Origin: Ferribacterium limneticum
Lineage (GTDB): Bacteria; Pseudomonadota; Gammaproteobacteria; Burkholderiales; Rhodocyclaceae
Reading direction: 5' to 3'
DNA: 64,000 nucleotides
NCBI RefSeq assembly: GCF_020510585.1
Contig: NZ_CP075190.1
Location: 616,001 to 680,000, forward strand
Notes under the pieces: model-generated
What the model saw: the letters and a program-made list of their open reading frames with translations, nothing else
What the model was told of the DNA's origin: nothing
Databases searched by the model: none
Position numbers and translations under genes: made by a program
Part shown: positions 45,258 through 54,045 of the stretch, in pieces
Layout of the letters: the number at the start of each line of letters is the position of its first letter
How positions within the stretch are numbered: position 1 is the first letter of the stretch

Positions 45258-47057
45258 TTAGGTCGGGCTGACTTCGACTTGCGTTTCGACCTTCTGGCGC
45301 AAGCGGATGTGCAGTTCGCGTAGCTGCTTCTCGTCGACACCGGACGGCGCATCAGTCAGCAAACACTGGGCGCGCTGGGTTTTCGGGAAGGCGATCACGT
45401 CGCGAATCGATTCGGCGCCGGTCATCATGGTGACGATACGATCCAGACCGAAAGCCAGGCCGCCATGCGGCGGGGCGCCGTACTTCAGCGCATCGAGCAG
45501 GAATCCGAACTTGGCTTGCTGTTCTTCCGGGCCGATGTTGAGGGCCGAGAAGACCTTTTCCTGCACGTCGGCGCGGTGAATACGGACCGAACCGCCGCCC
45601 AGTTCCCAGCCGTTGAGCGCCAGGTCGTAGGCCTTGGCCAAGCACTTGCCCGGATCGCTGACCAGCAGGTCGAGGTGATCGTCCTTGGGGCTGGTAAACG
45701 GATGGTGGCAGGCCGACCAACGCTTGTTCTCGTCGTCGTACTCGAACATCGGGAAGTCGATGACCCACAGCGGCGCCCACTTGGCGCCGGTGACGAAGCC
45801 TTTTTCGTGGCCGATCTTGATACGCAGCGCGCCGAGGGCGTCATTGACGATCTTGGCCTTGTCGGCGCCAAAGAAGATCAGGTCGCCGGATTGGGCGCCG
45901 GTGCGTTCGATGACGGCCTTGAGCGAGGCTTCGGAAAGGTTCTTGACGATCGGCGATTGCAGGCCGGTTTCGTTGATCTGGGTAACGTCATTGACCTTGA
46001 TGTAAGCCAAGCCGCGAGCGCCATAGATACCGACGAACTGGGTGTAGGCATCGATCTCTCCGCGGGTCAGCGTGGCGCCGCCCGGAATGCGCATGGCGGC
46101 GATGCGGCCACCTTCGCTGTTGGCAACGCCGGCAAAGACCTTGAAGGCGACATCCTTGAAGGCGTCGGTGACCTCGGTCAGTTCGAGCGTAACGCGCAGG
46201 TCCGGCTTGTCCGAGCCGAAACGGTGCATGGCTTCAGCGTAGGTCATGCGAGGGAAGTCCGGCAGATCGACGTCGATCGCTTCCTTGAAGACGGTGCGGA
46301 TCAGCTTTTCCGTCAAAGCCATGATCTCGGCCTCGCTCATGAACGAGGTCTCGATATCGACTTGGGTGAATTCCGGCTGACGGTCAGCGCGGAGGTCTTC
46401 GTCGCGGAAGCATTTGACGATCTGGTAGTAGCGGTCGTAACCAGCGACCATCAGCAGCTGCTTGAAGAGCTGCGGCGATTGCGGCAGGGCGAAGAACTGT
46501 CCAGGATGGACGCGGGATGGCACCAGATAATCTCGTGCGCCTTCCGGGGTAGACTTGGTCAGCATCGGTGTTTCGATGTCGATGAAGCCGTTGTCGTCGA
46601 GGAAGCGGCGGAATGCCCGGGCAGTCTTGTAGCGCAACATCAGGTTGTTCTGCATCTGCGGGCGGCGCAGGTCGATAACGCGGTGCAGGAGGCGAACGTT
46701 TTCCGAGAGATTGTCTTCGTCGAGTTGGAACGGTGGCGTGACGGAGGGGTTCAACACCTCGATCTCATGGCAGAGGATTTCGATTTCGCCGGATGCCAGG
46801 TTTGCGTTCGTAGTGCCTGCGGGGCGTGGGCGTACCTTGCCGGTGATCTTCAGACAAAACTCATTGCGGACCGATTCGGCGATGGCGAAAGTGGCTGCGC
46901 GATCAGGATCGCAAACAACCTGTGCAAGGCCTTCGCGATCGCGCAGGTCGATGAAGATGACGCCGCCGTGGTCGCGTCGGCGATGGGCCCAGCCGCACAA
47001 TGTGACGATTTGCCCGTCGAGGGCGCTGTTGAGTTGTCCGCAATAATGGCTACGCAT
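45258..47057 (-). CDS. aspS: aspartyl-tRNA synthetase
   Basis: Class II enzyme of 599 residues that charges tRNA-Asp. It has an N-terminal OB-fold anticodon-binding domain ([18 protein letters not shown].., to about residue 110), motif 2 around [29 protein letters not shown], the bacterial GAD insertion (residues about 290-420) and motif 3 in [14 protein letters not shown]. Whether it also charges tRNA-Asn (non-discriminating type with GatCAB) cannot be told here. It is in an operon with DUF502 and fmdB upstream and a barnase/barstar pair downstream. Confidence 0.98.
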   Translation of the reverse strand: MRSHYCGQLNSALDGQIVTLCGWAHRRRDHGGVIFIDLRDREGLAQVVCDPDRAATFAIAESVRNEFCLKITGKVRPRPAGTTNANLASGEIEILCHEIEVLNPSVTPPFQLDEDNLSENVRLLHRVIDLRRPQMQNNLMLRYKTARAFRRFLDDNGFIDIETPMLTKSTPEGARDYLVPSRVHPGQFFALPQSPQLFKQLLMVAGYDRYYQIVKCFRDEDLRADRQPEFTQVDIETSFMSEAEIMALTEKLIRTVFKEAIDVDLPDFPRMTYAEAMHRFGSDKPDLRVTLELTEVTDAFKDVAFKVFAGVANSEGGRIAAMRIPGGATLTRGEIDAYTQFVGIYGARGLAYIKVNDVTQINETGLQSPIVKNLSEASLKAVIERTGAQSGDLIFFGADKAKIVNDALGALRIKIGHEKGFVTGAKWAPLWVIDFPMFEYDDENKRWSACHHPFTSPKDDHLDLLVSDPGKCLAKAYDLALNGWELGGGSVRIHRADVQEKVFSALNIGPEEQQAKFGFLLDALKYGAPPHGGLAFGLDRIVTMMTGAESIRDVIAFPKTQRAQCLLTDAPSGVDEKQLRELHIRLRQKVETQVEVSPT

Positions 47058-47074
47058 GAAACTTTCCGGTTAAT

Positions 47075-47704
47075 TCAGGAGTGAGTGATGACTCGGGGGT
47101 GGGGCTGGGGGGCCACGACGCCCATCGAGATGATGTATTTGAGCGCTTCGTCGACGGTCATTTCAAGTTCGATGACATCTTTGGCAGGGAGCATCAGGAA
47201 AAAGCCCGAAGTCGGGTTTGGCGTGGTCGGCACGTAGACGCTGACATGCTCACCGTCGAGATGGTTGACGATATCGCCGCCGGGATGTCCGGTCTGGAAG
47301 GCAATGGTCCAACTTCCCTGGTGGGGGTAGTGGATGAGCAGTGCCTTGCGAAAGGCATTTCCATTCGGCGAAAAAAGCGTGTCGGAAACCTGTTTTACGC
47401 TATGGTAAACCGAGTTGACGACAGGAATGCGAGCCAGAATTTTTTCTGACCAGACAACCAGCTTCTGGCCAATGAAATTGGTGGCAAGCAGGCCGGTAAA
47501 CAGAATCATCGCGAGCGTCAGAACAGCACCGGCGCCAGGAATGGCAAACCCCACCAAACTTTGCGGATGCATGCCCTCGGGCAGCAGGCGCAAGGACTGA
47601 TCGAGCGTGCTGATGATCATCGACAGCACCCAGCCGGTGATGACCAGCGGAACCCAGATGAGCAGGCCCGTGATGAAATAGCGTTTGATCAGTTGGCCAC
47701 GCAC
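47075..47704 (-). CDS. DUF502-family membrane protein
   Basis: Inner-membrane protein of about 209 residues with two hydrophobic segments near the N-terminus (YFITGLLIWVPLVITGWVLSMI and AGAVLTLAMILFTGLLATNFIG) and a soluble C-terminal part with PVVNSVYHSVKQVSDTLF, HPGGDIVNHLDG and VYVPTTPNPTSGFFLML, the DUF502 hallmarks. The frame is open back to 47860 through fmdB; a GTG at 47704 is the most likely start and overlaps the end of fmdB by 16 bp. Function is unknown. The order fmdB-DUF502-aspS is widespread in betaproteobacteria. Confidence 0.88.
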   Translation of the reverse strand: MRGQLIKRYFITGLLIWVPLVITGWVLSMIISTLDQSLRLLPEGMHPQSLVGFAIPGAGAVLTLAMILFTGLLATNFIGQKLVVWSEKILARIPVVNSVYHSVKQVSDTLFSPNGNAFRKALLIHYPHQGSWTIAFQTGHPGGDIVNHLDGEHVSVYVPTTPNPTSGFFLMLPAKDVIELEMTVDEALKYIISMGVVAPQPHPRVITHS

Positions 47705-47943
47705 GACGAGCAGCTTCCTTCTCCAGTCTGGCATGGGGGGGCGGAATCTGCTTTCTTGCTGCCACCCTTGAAGTCGGTGGCATACCAGCCACTGCCCTTG
47801 AGCTGAAAGCCGGCGGCGGAAAGTAGCTTGCTGTAGCTTTCCTTGCTGCATTCCGGGCAAATCGTGAGCACGGGATCGCTCATTTTTTGCAGATGTTCTT
47901 TCTGGAAGCCGCAGGAGTCACAGCGATATTCGTAAATCGGCAT
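47689..47943 (-). CDS. FmdB-family zinc-ribbon protein
   Basis: Small protein of 84 residues, a putative regulatory zinc ribbon of the FmdB/CxxC family: MPIYEYRCDSCGFQKEHLQKM with CDSC at residues 8-11 and CPEC near residue 34. The C-terminus is low-complexity and ends SCSSCVAN. Function is not established; the family was first noted near a formamidase gene. It is the first gene of the fmdB-DUF502-aspS operon, 71 bp from pilD. Confidence 0.9.
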   Translation of the reverse strand: MPIYEYRCDSCGFQKEHLQKMSDPVLTICPECSKESYSKLLSAAGFQLKGSGWYATDFKGGSKKADSAPPCQTGEGSCSSCVAN

Positions 47944-48014
47944 GGGAGTCCTCCAAAACCTTGAATTATAACCGAGAGTCGGAGTTGGCTATATCGGGGC
48001 GAGGACGGCTTTTT

Positions 48015-48869
48015 TCAACCGATCAGACCAAGATAACTGTGCGTGATTGCCTCACCCCAGAAAAGGGCGATCCCCCCAGCTGCCGCAAGATAAGGGCCGA
48101 ACGGAATCGGAACGTTGCGCCCATGGCGGGTGGCAACGATCAGCGTGATACCGACGATGGCACCGACGACAGAGGAGAGCAGGATAATGGCTGGCAGCAT
48201 TTGCCAGCCCAGCCATGCCCCGAGCGCGGCAAGGAGTTTGAAATCGCCGTAACCCATGCCTTCCTTGCCGGTGGCCAGCTTGAATAACCAAAATACGCTC
48301 CATAGCGCCAGATAGCCTAGCATCCCGCCGACGACTGCGGAGGGAAGGTCAGCATATGCTCCCCACAGGTTAAGAGTGAGACCCAGCCAGAGCAATGGCA
48401 GGGTGATCGAGTCCGGCAATAGTTGGGTGTCAAGGTCGATGGCGGCGAGCGCAATCAGGGCCCAGACCAATACGAGCGCGCCGGCTGCTTGAAGTGTTGG
48501 ACCGAAATGCCAGGCAACATAAGCCGAGATCAGGCCCGTAAGTGCTTCGATAAACGGATAGCGGGGCGAAATGCGCGCATGGCATCCCGAGCATTTCCCC
48601 TTGAGAATCAACAGATAGCTGATAATCGGGATATTCTCGACGGCCGTAATTTGGTGGCCGCAGGTAGGACACCGTGAGCGTGGCTTTGCGAGAGATAAGG
48701 GTTCTGCCACGGTCGGCCCCGCTTCTCCCCGCAATTCGGCACATTGCGCCTGCCATTCCTGCTCCATCATTTTGGGCAGTCGATGAATGACTACGTTAAG
48801 AAAACTGCCAACACACAGGCCGAGCAGCCCGGCCGCAGCAGCCAAGCCGCCCAGGGTTTCCGGAAGCAT
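48015..48869 (-). CDS. pilD: type IV prepilin peptidase / N-methyltransferase PilD
   Basis: Inner-membrane aspartyl protease of 284 residues that cleaves and N-methylates type IV prepilins. It has an N-terminal hydrophobic segment, a cytoplasmic loop with two zinc CxxC pairs (CPTC near residue 71, CSGC near 96) followed by ISPRYPFIEALTG, and catalytic aspartates in AAIDLDTQLLPDSITLP and GYGDFKLLAALGAWLG. It is the last gene of pilB-pilC-pilD; its ATG overlaps the pilC stop by one base. Confidence 0.96.
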   Translation of the reverse strand: MLPETLGGLAAAAGLLGLCVGSFLNVVIHRLPKMMEQEWQAQCAELRGEAGPTVAEPLSLAKPRSRCPTCGHQITAVENIPIISYLLILKGKCSGCHARISPRYPFIEALTGLISAYVAWHFGPTLQAAGALVLVWALIALAAIDLDTQLLPDSITLPLLWLGLTLNLWGAYADLPSAVVGGMLGYLALWSVFWLFKLATGKEGMGYGDFKLLAALGAWLGWQMLPAIILLSSVVGAIVGITLIVATRHGRNVPIPFGPYLAAAGGIALFWGEAITHSYLGLIG

Positions 48870-50095
48870 TAGACGACGGCTCCGATCTTGAATATTGGTA
48901 GATACATGGCAACAACCATGCCGCCAATCAGCGTGCCGAGGACCACCATGATGATAGGCTCCATCAGGCTGGACATCGCATCCACTGCGTCATCGACTTC
49001 CTGTTCAAAAAAATCGGCAACCTTGGATAGCATGGAGTCCAAGGCACCGGATTCCTCTCCGATAGATACCATTTGGATTACCATGTTGGGGAATATATTT
49101 ACGTTTTGCATTGCGGTAGTCAGATTGAGACCAGTGGATACCTCGCTCTGAATCTGTCGGGTCGCAACTTTGTAAACATGGTTGCCGGCGGCGCCGCCAA
49201 CTGACTCGAGGGATTCAACCAGCGGCACGCCAGCAGCAAACATGGTGGCCAGGGTTCTGGTCCAGCGAGCAATGACCGACTTGCGGACGATTTCTCCAAA
49301 AATGGGCATTCTCAAAAGCAGTCGATCCATAGCCATCTGGATTTTTTCTGAGCGCTTCCAGCTCTCTAGAAAAGCGTAGAGGCCACCGCCGAGAATGCCG
49401 AATATGGCCCACCAATAGGAAACGAAAAAGTCGGAAAGCGCGATTACAAACAAGGTCGGCGCGGGCAGGTCGGCGCCAAAGCTCTGGAAGACTTCCTTGA
49501 AGGCCGGGATGACGAAAATCATGATCACGGCTGTGATAATGAAGGCAACCACCAAGACTGCAATCGGATAAAACAGCGCCGACTTTATCTTGCCTTTGAT
49601 CGCCAGAATTTTTTCCTTATAGGTTGCAAGGCGGTCAAGCAATGTGTCCAGAATGCCTGCCTGTTCGCCAGCAGCCACCAAGTTGCAATACAAAGCGTCG
49701 AATTGCAGCGGAAACTTACGGAAGGCTTGAGACAGTGAACTACCTGTTTCGACATCCGCTTTTATGTCGAGCAACAGCTTGCCCACAGCGGGATTGGAAT
49801 GCCCTCGGCCGACAATATCGAATGATTGTAGTAAAGGAACGCCCGATTTCATCATGGTTGCCAATTGGCGGGTGAAAAGGGAGATGTCCTTTTCGGTAAT
49901 CTTGCCGCCAGTCTTGAAGCGGACTTTCTTGGCCTTAACGCTGGTTATACCTTGCCGACGCAACGTGGTTTGCACGACAGAGTCGCTCGCTGCGCGCATT
50001 TCGCCCCGAACGGTTTTTCCGTCTTTGTTCTTTCCCTCCCAGAGGAAGGTGTTTTCCTTGACTGCCGAGGCCTTAGATCTTGCGGCGGTAGCCAT
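48869..50095 (-). CDS. pilC: type IV pilus inner-membrane platform protein PilC
   Basis: Polytopic GspF-family protein of 408 residues that forms the assembly platform under the pilus. It contains an N-terminal soluble part (WEGKNKDGKTVRGEMRA), two homologous helical domains (LATMMKSGVPLLQSFDIVGRG and TRTLATMFAAGVPLVESLESVGG) each followed by membrane spans (FYPIAVLVVAFIITAVIMIF, and the C-terminal MEPIIMVVLGTLIGGMVVAMY). It lies between pilB and pilD. Confidence 0.96.
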   Translation of the reverse strand: MATAARSKASAVKENTFLWEGKNKDGKTVRGEMRAASDSVVQTTLRRQGITSVKAKKVRFKTGGKITEKDISLFTRQLATMMKSGVPLLQSFDIVGRGHSNPAVGKLLLDIKADVETGSSLSQAFRKFPLQFDALYCNLVAAGEQAGILDTLLDRLATYKEKILAIKGKIKSALFYPIAVLVVAFIITAVIMIFVIPAFKEVFQSFGADLPAPTLFVIALSDFFVSYWWAIFGILGGGLYAFLESWKRSEKIQMAMDRLLLRMPIFGEIVRKSVIARWTRTLATMFAAGVPLVESLESVGGAAGNHVYKVATRQIQSEVSTGLNLTTAMQNVNIFPNMVIQMVSIGEESGALDSMLSKVADFFEQEVDDAVDAMSSLMEPIIMVVLGTLIGGMVVAMYLPIFKIGAVV

Positions 50096-50110
50096 ATCTT
50101 TTCCTTTTCA

Positions 50111-51826
50111 TTAGGCGTTGGTAGTGCTTAAGACTTCGTCAAGTGACGTCATGCCTTGTTTTACCTTTAGCAAACCGGATTCGCGCAGGTTTTTCACGCC
50201 TTCGGTCTTTGCTTGTGCGCCAAGGTCAAGCGCAGTGGCACCGCTCAAGATCAAACGTTGCATAGCCTCGGATATCGGCATGACCTGATAGATGCCGACT
50301 CGCCCCTTGTAGCCTGTACCTTTGCAGCGATCACAACCGCTTGGACCAAACAGGGTCCAGGATCCGTCGAGGTCGGCCTCCGCATAGCCTGCGTCAAGAA
50401 GGGCCTGCTCTGGAACTGTGATGGGTTTCTTGCAGTTGCAGAGCCGGCGGGCCAAGCGTTGAGCAGTGATCAGTAGAACGCTTGAGGCAATGTTGAACAT
50501 GGGGACCCCCATGTTCATCAGGCGGGTCAAGGTTTGTGGTGCGTCATTGGTATGCAGTGTAGACAGCACAAGGTGGCCGGTCTGGGCTGCCTTGATCGAT
50601 ATCTCGGCAGTTTCCAGGTCGCGGATTTCGCCGACCATGATGATGTCTGGATCCTGGCGTAGAAAGGCTTTCAGCGCGACAGGGAAAGTTAATCCCGCGC
50701 GATCATCGACGTTGACCTGATTGACACCGGGAAGATTGATTTCAGCGGGATCTTCGGCTGTTGAAATATTGATCCCATCCTTGTTCAGGATGTTGAGGCA
50801 GGTGTAGAGCGATACAGTTTTGCCGGAGCCTGTCGGCCCGGTTACCAAAATCATTCCGTAAGGCCGGCTGATGGCTTCCAGCAGCACTGCCTTCTGTTCC
50901 GGCTCGTAGCCGAGTGCCTCAATGCCCAATGTGGCTGACGTGGGGTCGAGAATCCGCATTACGATTTTTTCGCCCTGCAATGTCGGCAGGGTGCTGACCC
51001 GGAAATCGATGGCGCGACTCTTCGATAGAACAAGCCGCATACGCCCGTCCTGCGGGACGCGCTTTTCTGCAATGTTCAGTCGGGAAATGACTTTGATGCG
51101 CGAGGCAATTTTCTCCTTGATCGCCAAGGGGGGGGTAGCTACTTCACGCAAGATGCCGTCGACACGAAAGCGGATGCGGTAGAACTTTTCGTAGGGTTCA
51201 AAGTGGATGTCGGATGCGCCGTCGTTGATGGCATCGAGCAGCATTTTCTGAATGAATTTAACAACCGGCGCATCATCGATTTCCTGGCCGGCTGCTTCGT
51301 CGACTTTGCCCGCAGCTTCCTCGTCGAGAAAGTCCAGGTTGATGTCTTCGTTGGTGAAATTCTTGAGTGCGTCTGCGGCTGATTCGGCGTACTTGGCGAC
51401 CAGAGGCGCGAGTTTGGATTGCTCGACGACGATGGGGTCAACAGCGAGTCCCGTCTGAAAGCGGATTTCGTCTAGGGCGCGTAGATTGGTCGGGTCGGCA
51501 ATGGCGACCGAAAGGCGGTTGCCGCGTTTGTTGAGCGGGATTACCTTGTGCGTGGCAATCAGCTTCCGGTCGATTGCATCGGACGGAATGTGCGCCTCGT
51601 CGAAGGCTGCGAGATCGAGCAATGGATAGCCAAAGGTGTCAGCAACAAAACGCGCGATATCAAGCGCGCCAGCTTTCTGGCTGATGATGATCTGCTCGAT
51701 CAGCGATGTCTTGCTGCTGTGAGCTTGTGCCAGCAATTGTTCTGCCTCAGCCTCCTTGAGTTGCCCGGCCTGTACAAGGGCTCGTGCCAAGCCGCCGAGT
51801 GGAGGATTTTGAGGTGTTGCTGCCAT
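50111..51826 (-). CDS. pilB: type IV pilus assembly ATPase PilB
   Basis: Hexameric extension motor of 571 residues. An N-terminal MshEN-like domain (residues about 1-150) is followed by the ATPase core: Walker A GPTGSGKTVSLYTCL near residue 330, an Asp box (STAEDPAEINLPGVNQVNV), Walker B DIIMVGEIRDLETAEI and the four-cysteine zinc site with CNC near residue 462 and CDRCKGTGYKGRVGIYQ near residue 500. It heads the pilBCD operon. No pilin gene lies in this window. Such pili can power twitching and DNA uptake. Confidence 0.97.
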   Translation of the reverse strand: MAATPQNPPLGGLARALVQAGQLKEAEAEQLLAQAHSSKTSLIEQIIISQKAGALDIARFVADTFGYPLLDLAAFDEAHIPSDAIDRKLIATHKVIPLNKRGNRLSVAIADPTNLRALDEIRFQTGLAVDPIVVEQSKLAPLVAKYAESAADALKNFTNEDINLDFLDEEAAGKVDEAAGQEIDDAPVVKFIQKMLLDAINDGASDIHFEPYEKFYRIRFRVDGILREVATPPLAIKEKIASRIKVISRLNIAEKRVPQDGRMRLVLSKSRAIDFRVSTLPTLQGEKIVMRILDPTSATLGIEALGYEPEQKAVLLEAISRPYGMILVTGPTGSGKTVSLYTCLNILNKDGINISTAEDPAEINLPGVNQVNVDDRAGLTFPVALKAFLRQDPDIIMVGEIRDLETAEISIKAAQTGHLVLSTLHTNDAPQTLTRLMNMGVPMFNIASSVLLITAQRLARRLCNCKKPITVPEQALLDAGYAEADLDGSWTLFGPSGCDRCKGTGYKGRVGIYQVMPISEAMQRLILSGATALDLGAQAKTEGVKNLRESGLLKVKQGMTSLDEVLSTTNA

Positions 51827-51901
51827 TGATCAATATGAAATGCTGATTAGATCGCTTGATGATGCTACGCAGGCGCCCGTTTGTAAAGGATAGCTGGGTT
51901 G

Positions 51902-53173
51902 CTAGGTGGTTTCAGGTCGAAAGATACGGACGGTAACGACACTTCGGTCCTGGGTCTGAAGCACTTCGACGGCGACCCCCGCTAGCTTGATACTGGTGCC
52001 GGACTCCGGAATGTCCTGGAAATGTTCGAGAATCAGACCATTCAGCGTTTTGGGGCCATCGATTGGGAAATCCAGGCCAAGCATCCGGTTAAGGTCACGT
52101 AGGGCGCGGGAGCCTTCGACGATGGCGTCACCTGCCTCTGACCAGCCAAGTTCGTGACTGAGGCCGGGTAGGGAGGTGGTGAAATCGCCGACGAATTCTT
52201 CAATGATGTCCTCAAGCGTCAGAAGGCCGAGGATCTCGCCGTATTCGTCCACAACGAAGCCGATTCGTTGGCGGTTTTCCTGGAAAAAGGCGAGTTGCGA
52301 AAAAACCGGTGTGCCTGGGGCAATGTAATAAGGTGCCTGCAATTGTTGCAACAAGGCTGCTTCGTCGAAATCCTGGTCGCCAAGGTTGGTGAGCAAGCGG
52401 CGAACCGGCAGTACGCCGATTAACTGGTCCAGCGATTCACGGCAGACAGGAAGTCGGCTGTGATGGCTGGTGGCGAGTTGGGCGTGTACCTCATTCCATT
52501 CTTGGTCGAGATCGAGGATTTCAATGCTGCCACGAGGCGTCATGACATCTTCGACGGTAATGTTGTTGAGTTCAAACAGGCTTGAAAGAATCGCGTGGTG
52601 CTTCTGGGGCATCAGGTGTGATGACTCGAGCACCAGGCTGCGCAACTCTTCAGGGGATAGTTTGGCGGGCCCGTCGGAGCTTTTCGGCGTCAGACGAAAA
52701 AGTCGAAGCAGGCCGCTGGCGAAGAGGTTGATGAACCAGACCGCGGGGTAAAAGAGCCGGAGCAGCGGGGTCAGTATGTAGCCAAGGCGGACGGCCAGGC
52801 GATCGGCGTGGGTGGCGCCAATGATCTTGGGGGTGATTTCCGAGAAGACGAGGATGGCAAAGGTGACGGCCAGGGTGCCCACGGCCAGCGCCCACTTTTC
52901 TTCGCCGAACAGCGCGATGGTGATTACCCCGACGAGGGTGGCGGCGGCTGAGTTGACCAGATTGTTGCCGAGCAGGATGACGCCGAGCATTTTGTCGGTC
53001 TTGTCGAGCAGGGAGATTGCTTTTTGTGCTCCACGATGTCCGGATTGGGCCAAGTGGCGGAGGCGAAAGCGGTTGCTGGCCATCATGGCAGTTTCGCTGA
53101 GCGAAAAAAAGGCCGACATGGCCAACAGCACAACCAGCACTATAAGTAGCGCCGATAAGGGGATTTCATCCAC
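51902..53173 (-). CDS. HlyC/CorC-family transporter (CNNM domain)
   Basis: Inner-membrane protein of 423 residues with an N-terminal DUF21/CNNM domain of about four membrane spans (LSALLIVLVVLLAMSAFFSLSETAMMASN, ALAVGTLAVTFAILVFSEITPKIIG), a pair of CBS domains (residues about 210-335) and a C-terminal CorC/HlyC transporter-associated domain (EGSRALRDLNRMLGLDFPIDGPKTLNGLILEHF). This architecture belongs to putative magnesium/cobalt efflux or resistance proteins. It is followed closely by the cytochrome assembly gene on the same strand. Confidence 0.93.
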   Translation of the reverse strand: MDEIPLSALLIVLVVLLAMSAFFSLSETAMMASNRFRLRHLAQSGHRGAQKAISLLDKTDKMLGVILLGNNLVNSAAATLVGVITIALFGEEKWALAVGTLAVTFAILVFSEITPKIIGATHADRLAVRLGYILTPLLRLFYPAVWFINLFASGLLRLFRLTPKSSDGPAKLSPEELRSLVLESSHLMPQKHHAILSSLFELNNITVEDVMTPRGSIEILDLDQEWNEVHAQLATSHHSRLPVCRESLDQLIGVLPVRRLLTNLGDQDFDEAALLQQLQAPYYIAPGTPVFSQLAFFQENRQRIGFVVDEYGEILGLLTLEDIIEEFVGDFTTSLPGLSHELGWSEAGDAIVEGSRALRDLNRMLGLDFPIDGPKTLNGLILEHFQDIPESGTSIKLAGVAVEVLQTQDRSVVTVRIFRPETT

Positions 53174-53176
53174 GGC

Positions 53177-54016
53177 TCAGACGCGCCCCAGGATGACTTC
53201 GGCGACGAAGCGGCTGCCGACGTAGGCCAGAATCAGCAGCGCGAATCCGGCCAGGGTCCAGCGCAGGGCGCGTTTGCCGCGCCAGCCCCAGGCGTGGCGC
53301 CCGACCAGAAGGGTGGCGAAGATGCCCCACGAAGCAAAGGCGAACAGGGTTTTGTGATCCACCGTCAGTGGCTTGCCAAACAGGGCTTCGGAGAAGAGCA
53401 CGCCGCTGCCGACGGTGAGTGTCAGCAGAATGAAGCCGATCAGCAGCATCCGGAACAGCAGCTTTTCCATGGTCAGCAGGGGCGGCAGACTGTTCAGGCT
53501 GCGTTTCAGCGAGCGTTTGTGCAGGGCGTTCTCGGTAAAGCCCATGAAAATCGCGTGCAGTGCAGACAGGGTCAGCAAGCTGTAGGCCAGCATGGCGGCC
53601 AGGAAGTGGAGTTTGAAGCCGGTGGCGCTGGCGTGGGCGACCAGATGTACGTTCGGGAAGATGACCGGGAGTGCTGTACACAGCGCGGCTAGTGGCAGGA
53701 CCATGGGTTGCATGCCCTCCATGCGGGCCATGAAGCTCTCCAGCCAGTAAATGAGAACGGCGAGCCACATCATGAGCGACAGGGCAAAACTGAACGAGAA
53801 GCGCATGCCGACTTCGGCAAACAGGGCGTCGTAGAGTCCTGCCGCATGAATGAAAAGTGCGGCGGCAATGCCGATGCGCTCCCAGGTTTGCATGGGACAC
53901 GCGACGCACTGGTTTTCTCCCTCGCGCCAGCGGGTGTTCCAGAAATGGAAGCCAAGTGCACCATAAAGCAGGGCGGCGAGAATGTGCGGCAGAAGCTGAA
54001 TTACAATATCAACCAT
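53177..54016 (-). CDS. CcsA-like cytochrome c assembly membrane protein
   Basis: Integral membrane protein of 279 residues with about eight hydrophobic segments, resembling YpjD/HemX members of the cytochrome c biogenesis (CcsA) family. Conserved histidine-containing segments include PNVHLVAHASATGFKLHFLAAMLAYSLLTL and FASWGIFATLLVGRHAWGWRGKRALRW; the Trp-rich heme-handling signature WGWRGK is typical. It lies upstream of the CorC gene in the same direction and is divergent from ffh with only 29 bp between, so their promoters must overlap. Confidence 0.88.
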   Translation of the reverse strand: MVDIVIQLLPHILAALLYGALGFHFWNTRWREGENQCVACPMQTWERIGIAAALFIHAAGLYDALFAEVGMRFSFSFALSLMMWLAVLIYWLESFMARMEGMQPMVLPLAALCTALPVIFPNVHLVAHASATGFKLHFLAAMLAYSLLTLSALHAIFMGFTENALHKRSLKRSLNSLPPLLTMEKLLFRMLLIGFILLTLTVGSGVLFSEALFGKPLTVDHKTLFAFASWGIFATLLVGRHAWGWRGKRALRWTLAGFALLILAYVGSRFVAEVILGRV

Positions 54017-54045
54017 CCTTAGATTCTACTAGAAGCCCAAACGAC

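Noticed and set aside
45465..47084. 539-codon plus-strand open frame opposite aspS
   Set aside because: Shadow of aspS, whose product is complete and conserved.
47050..47090. CTTTCCGGTTAATTCAGGAG near the aspS start as a repeat copy
   Set aside because: The GACCGT half is missing; only TTTCCGGTT matches.
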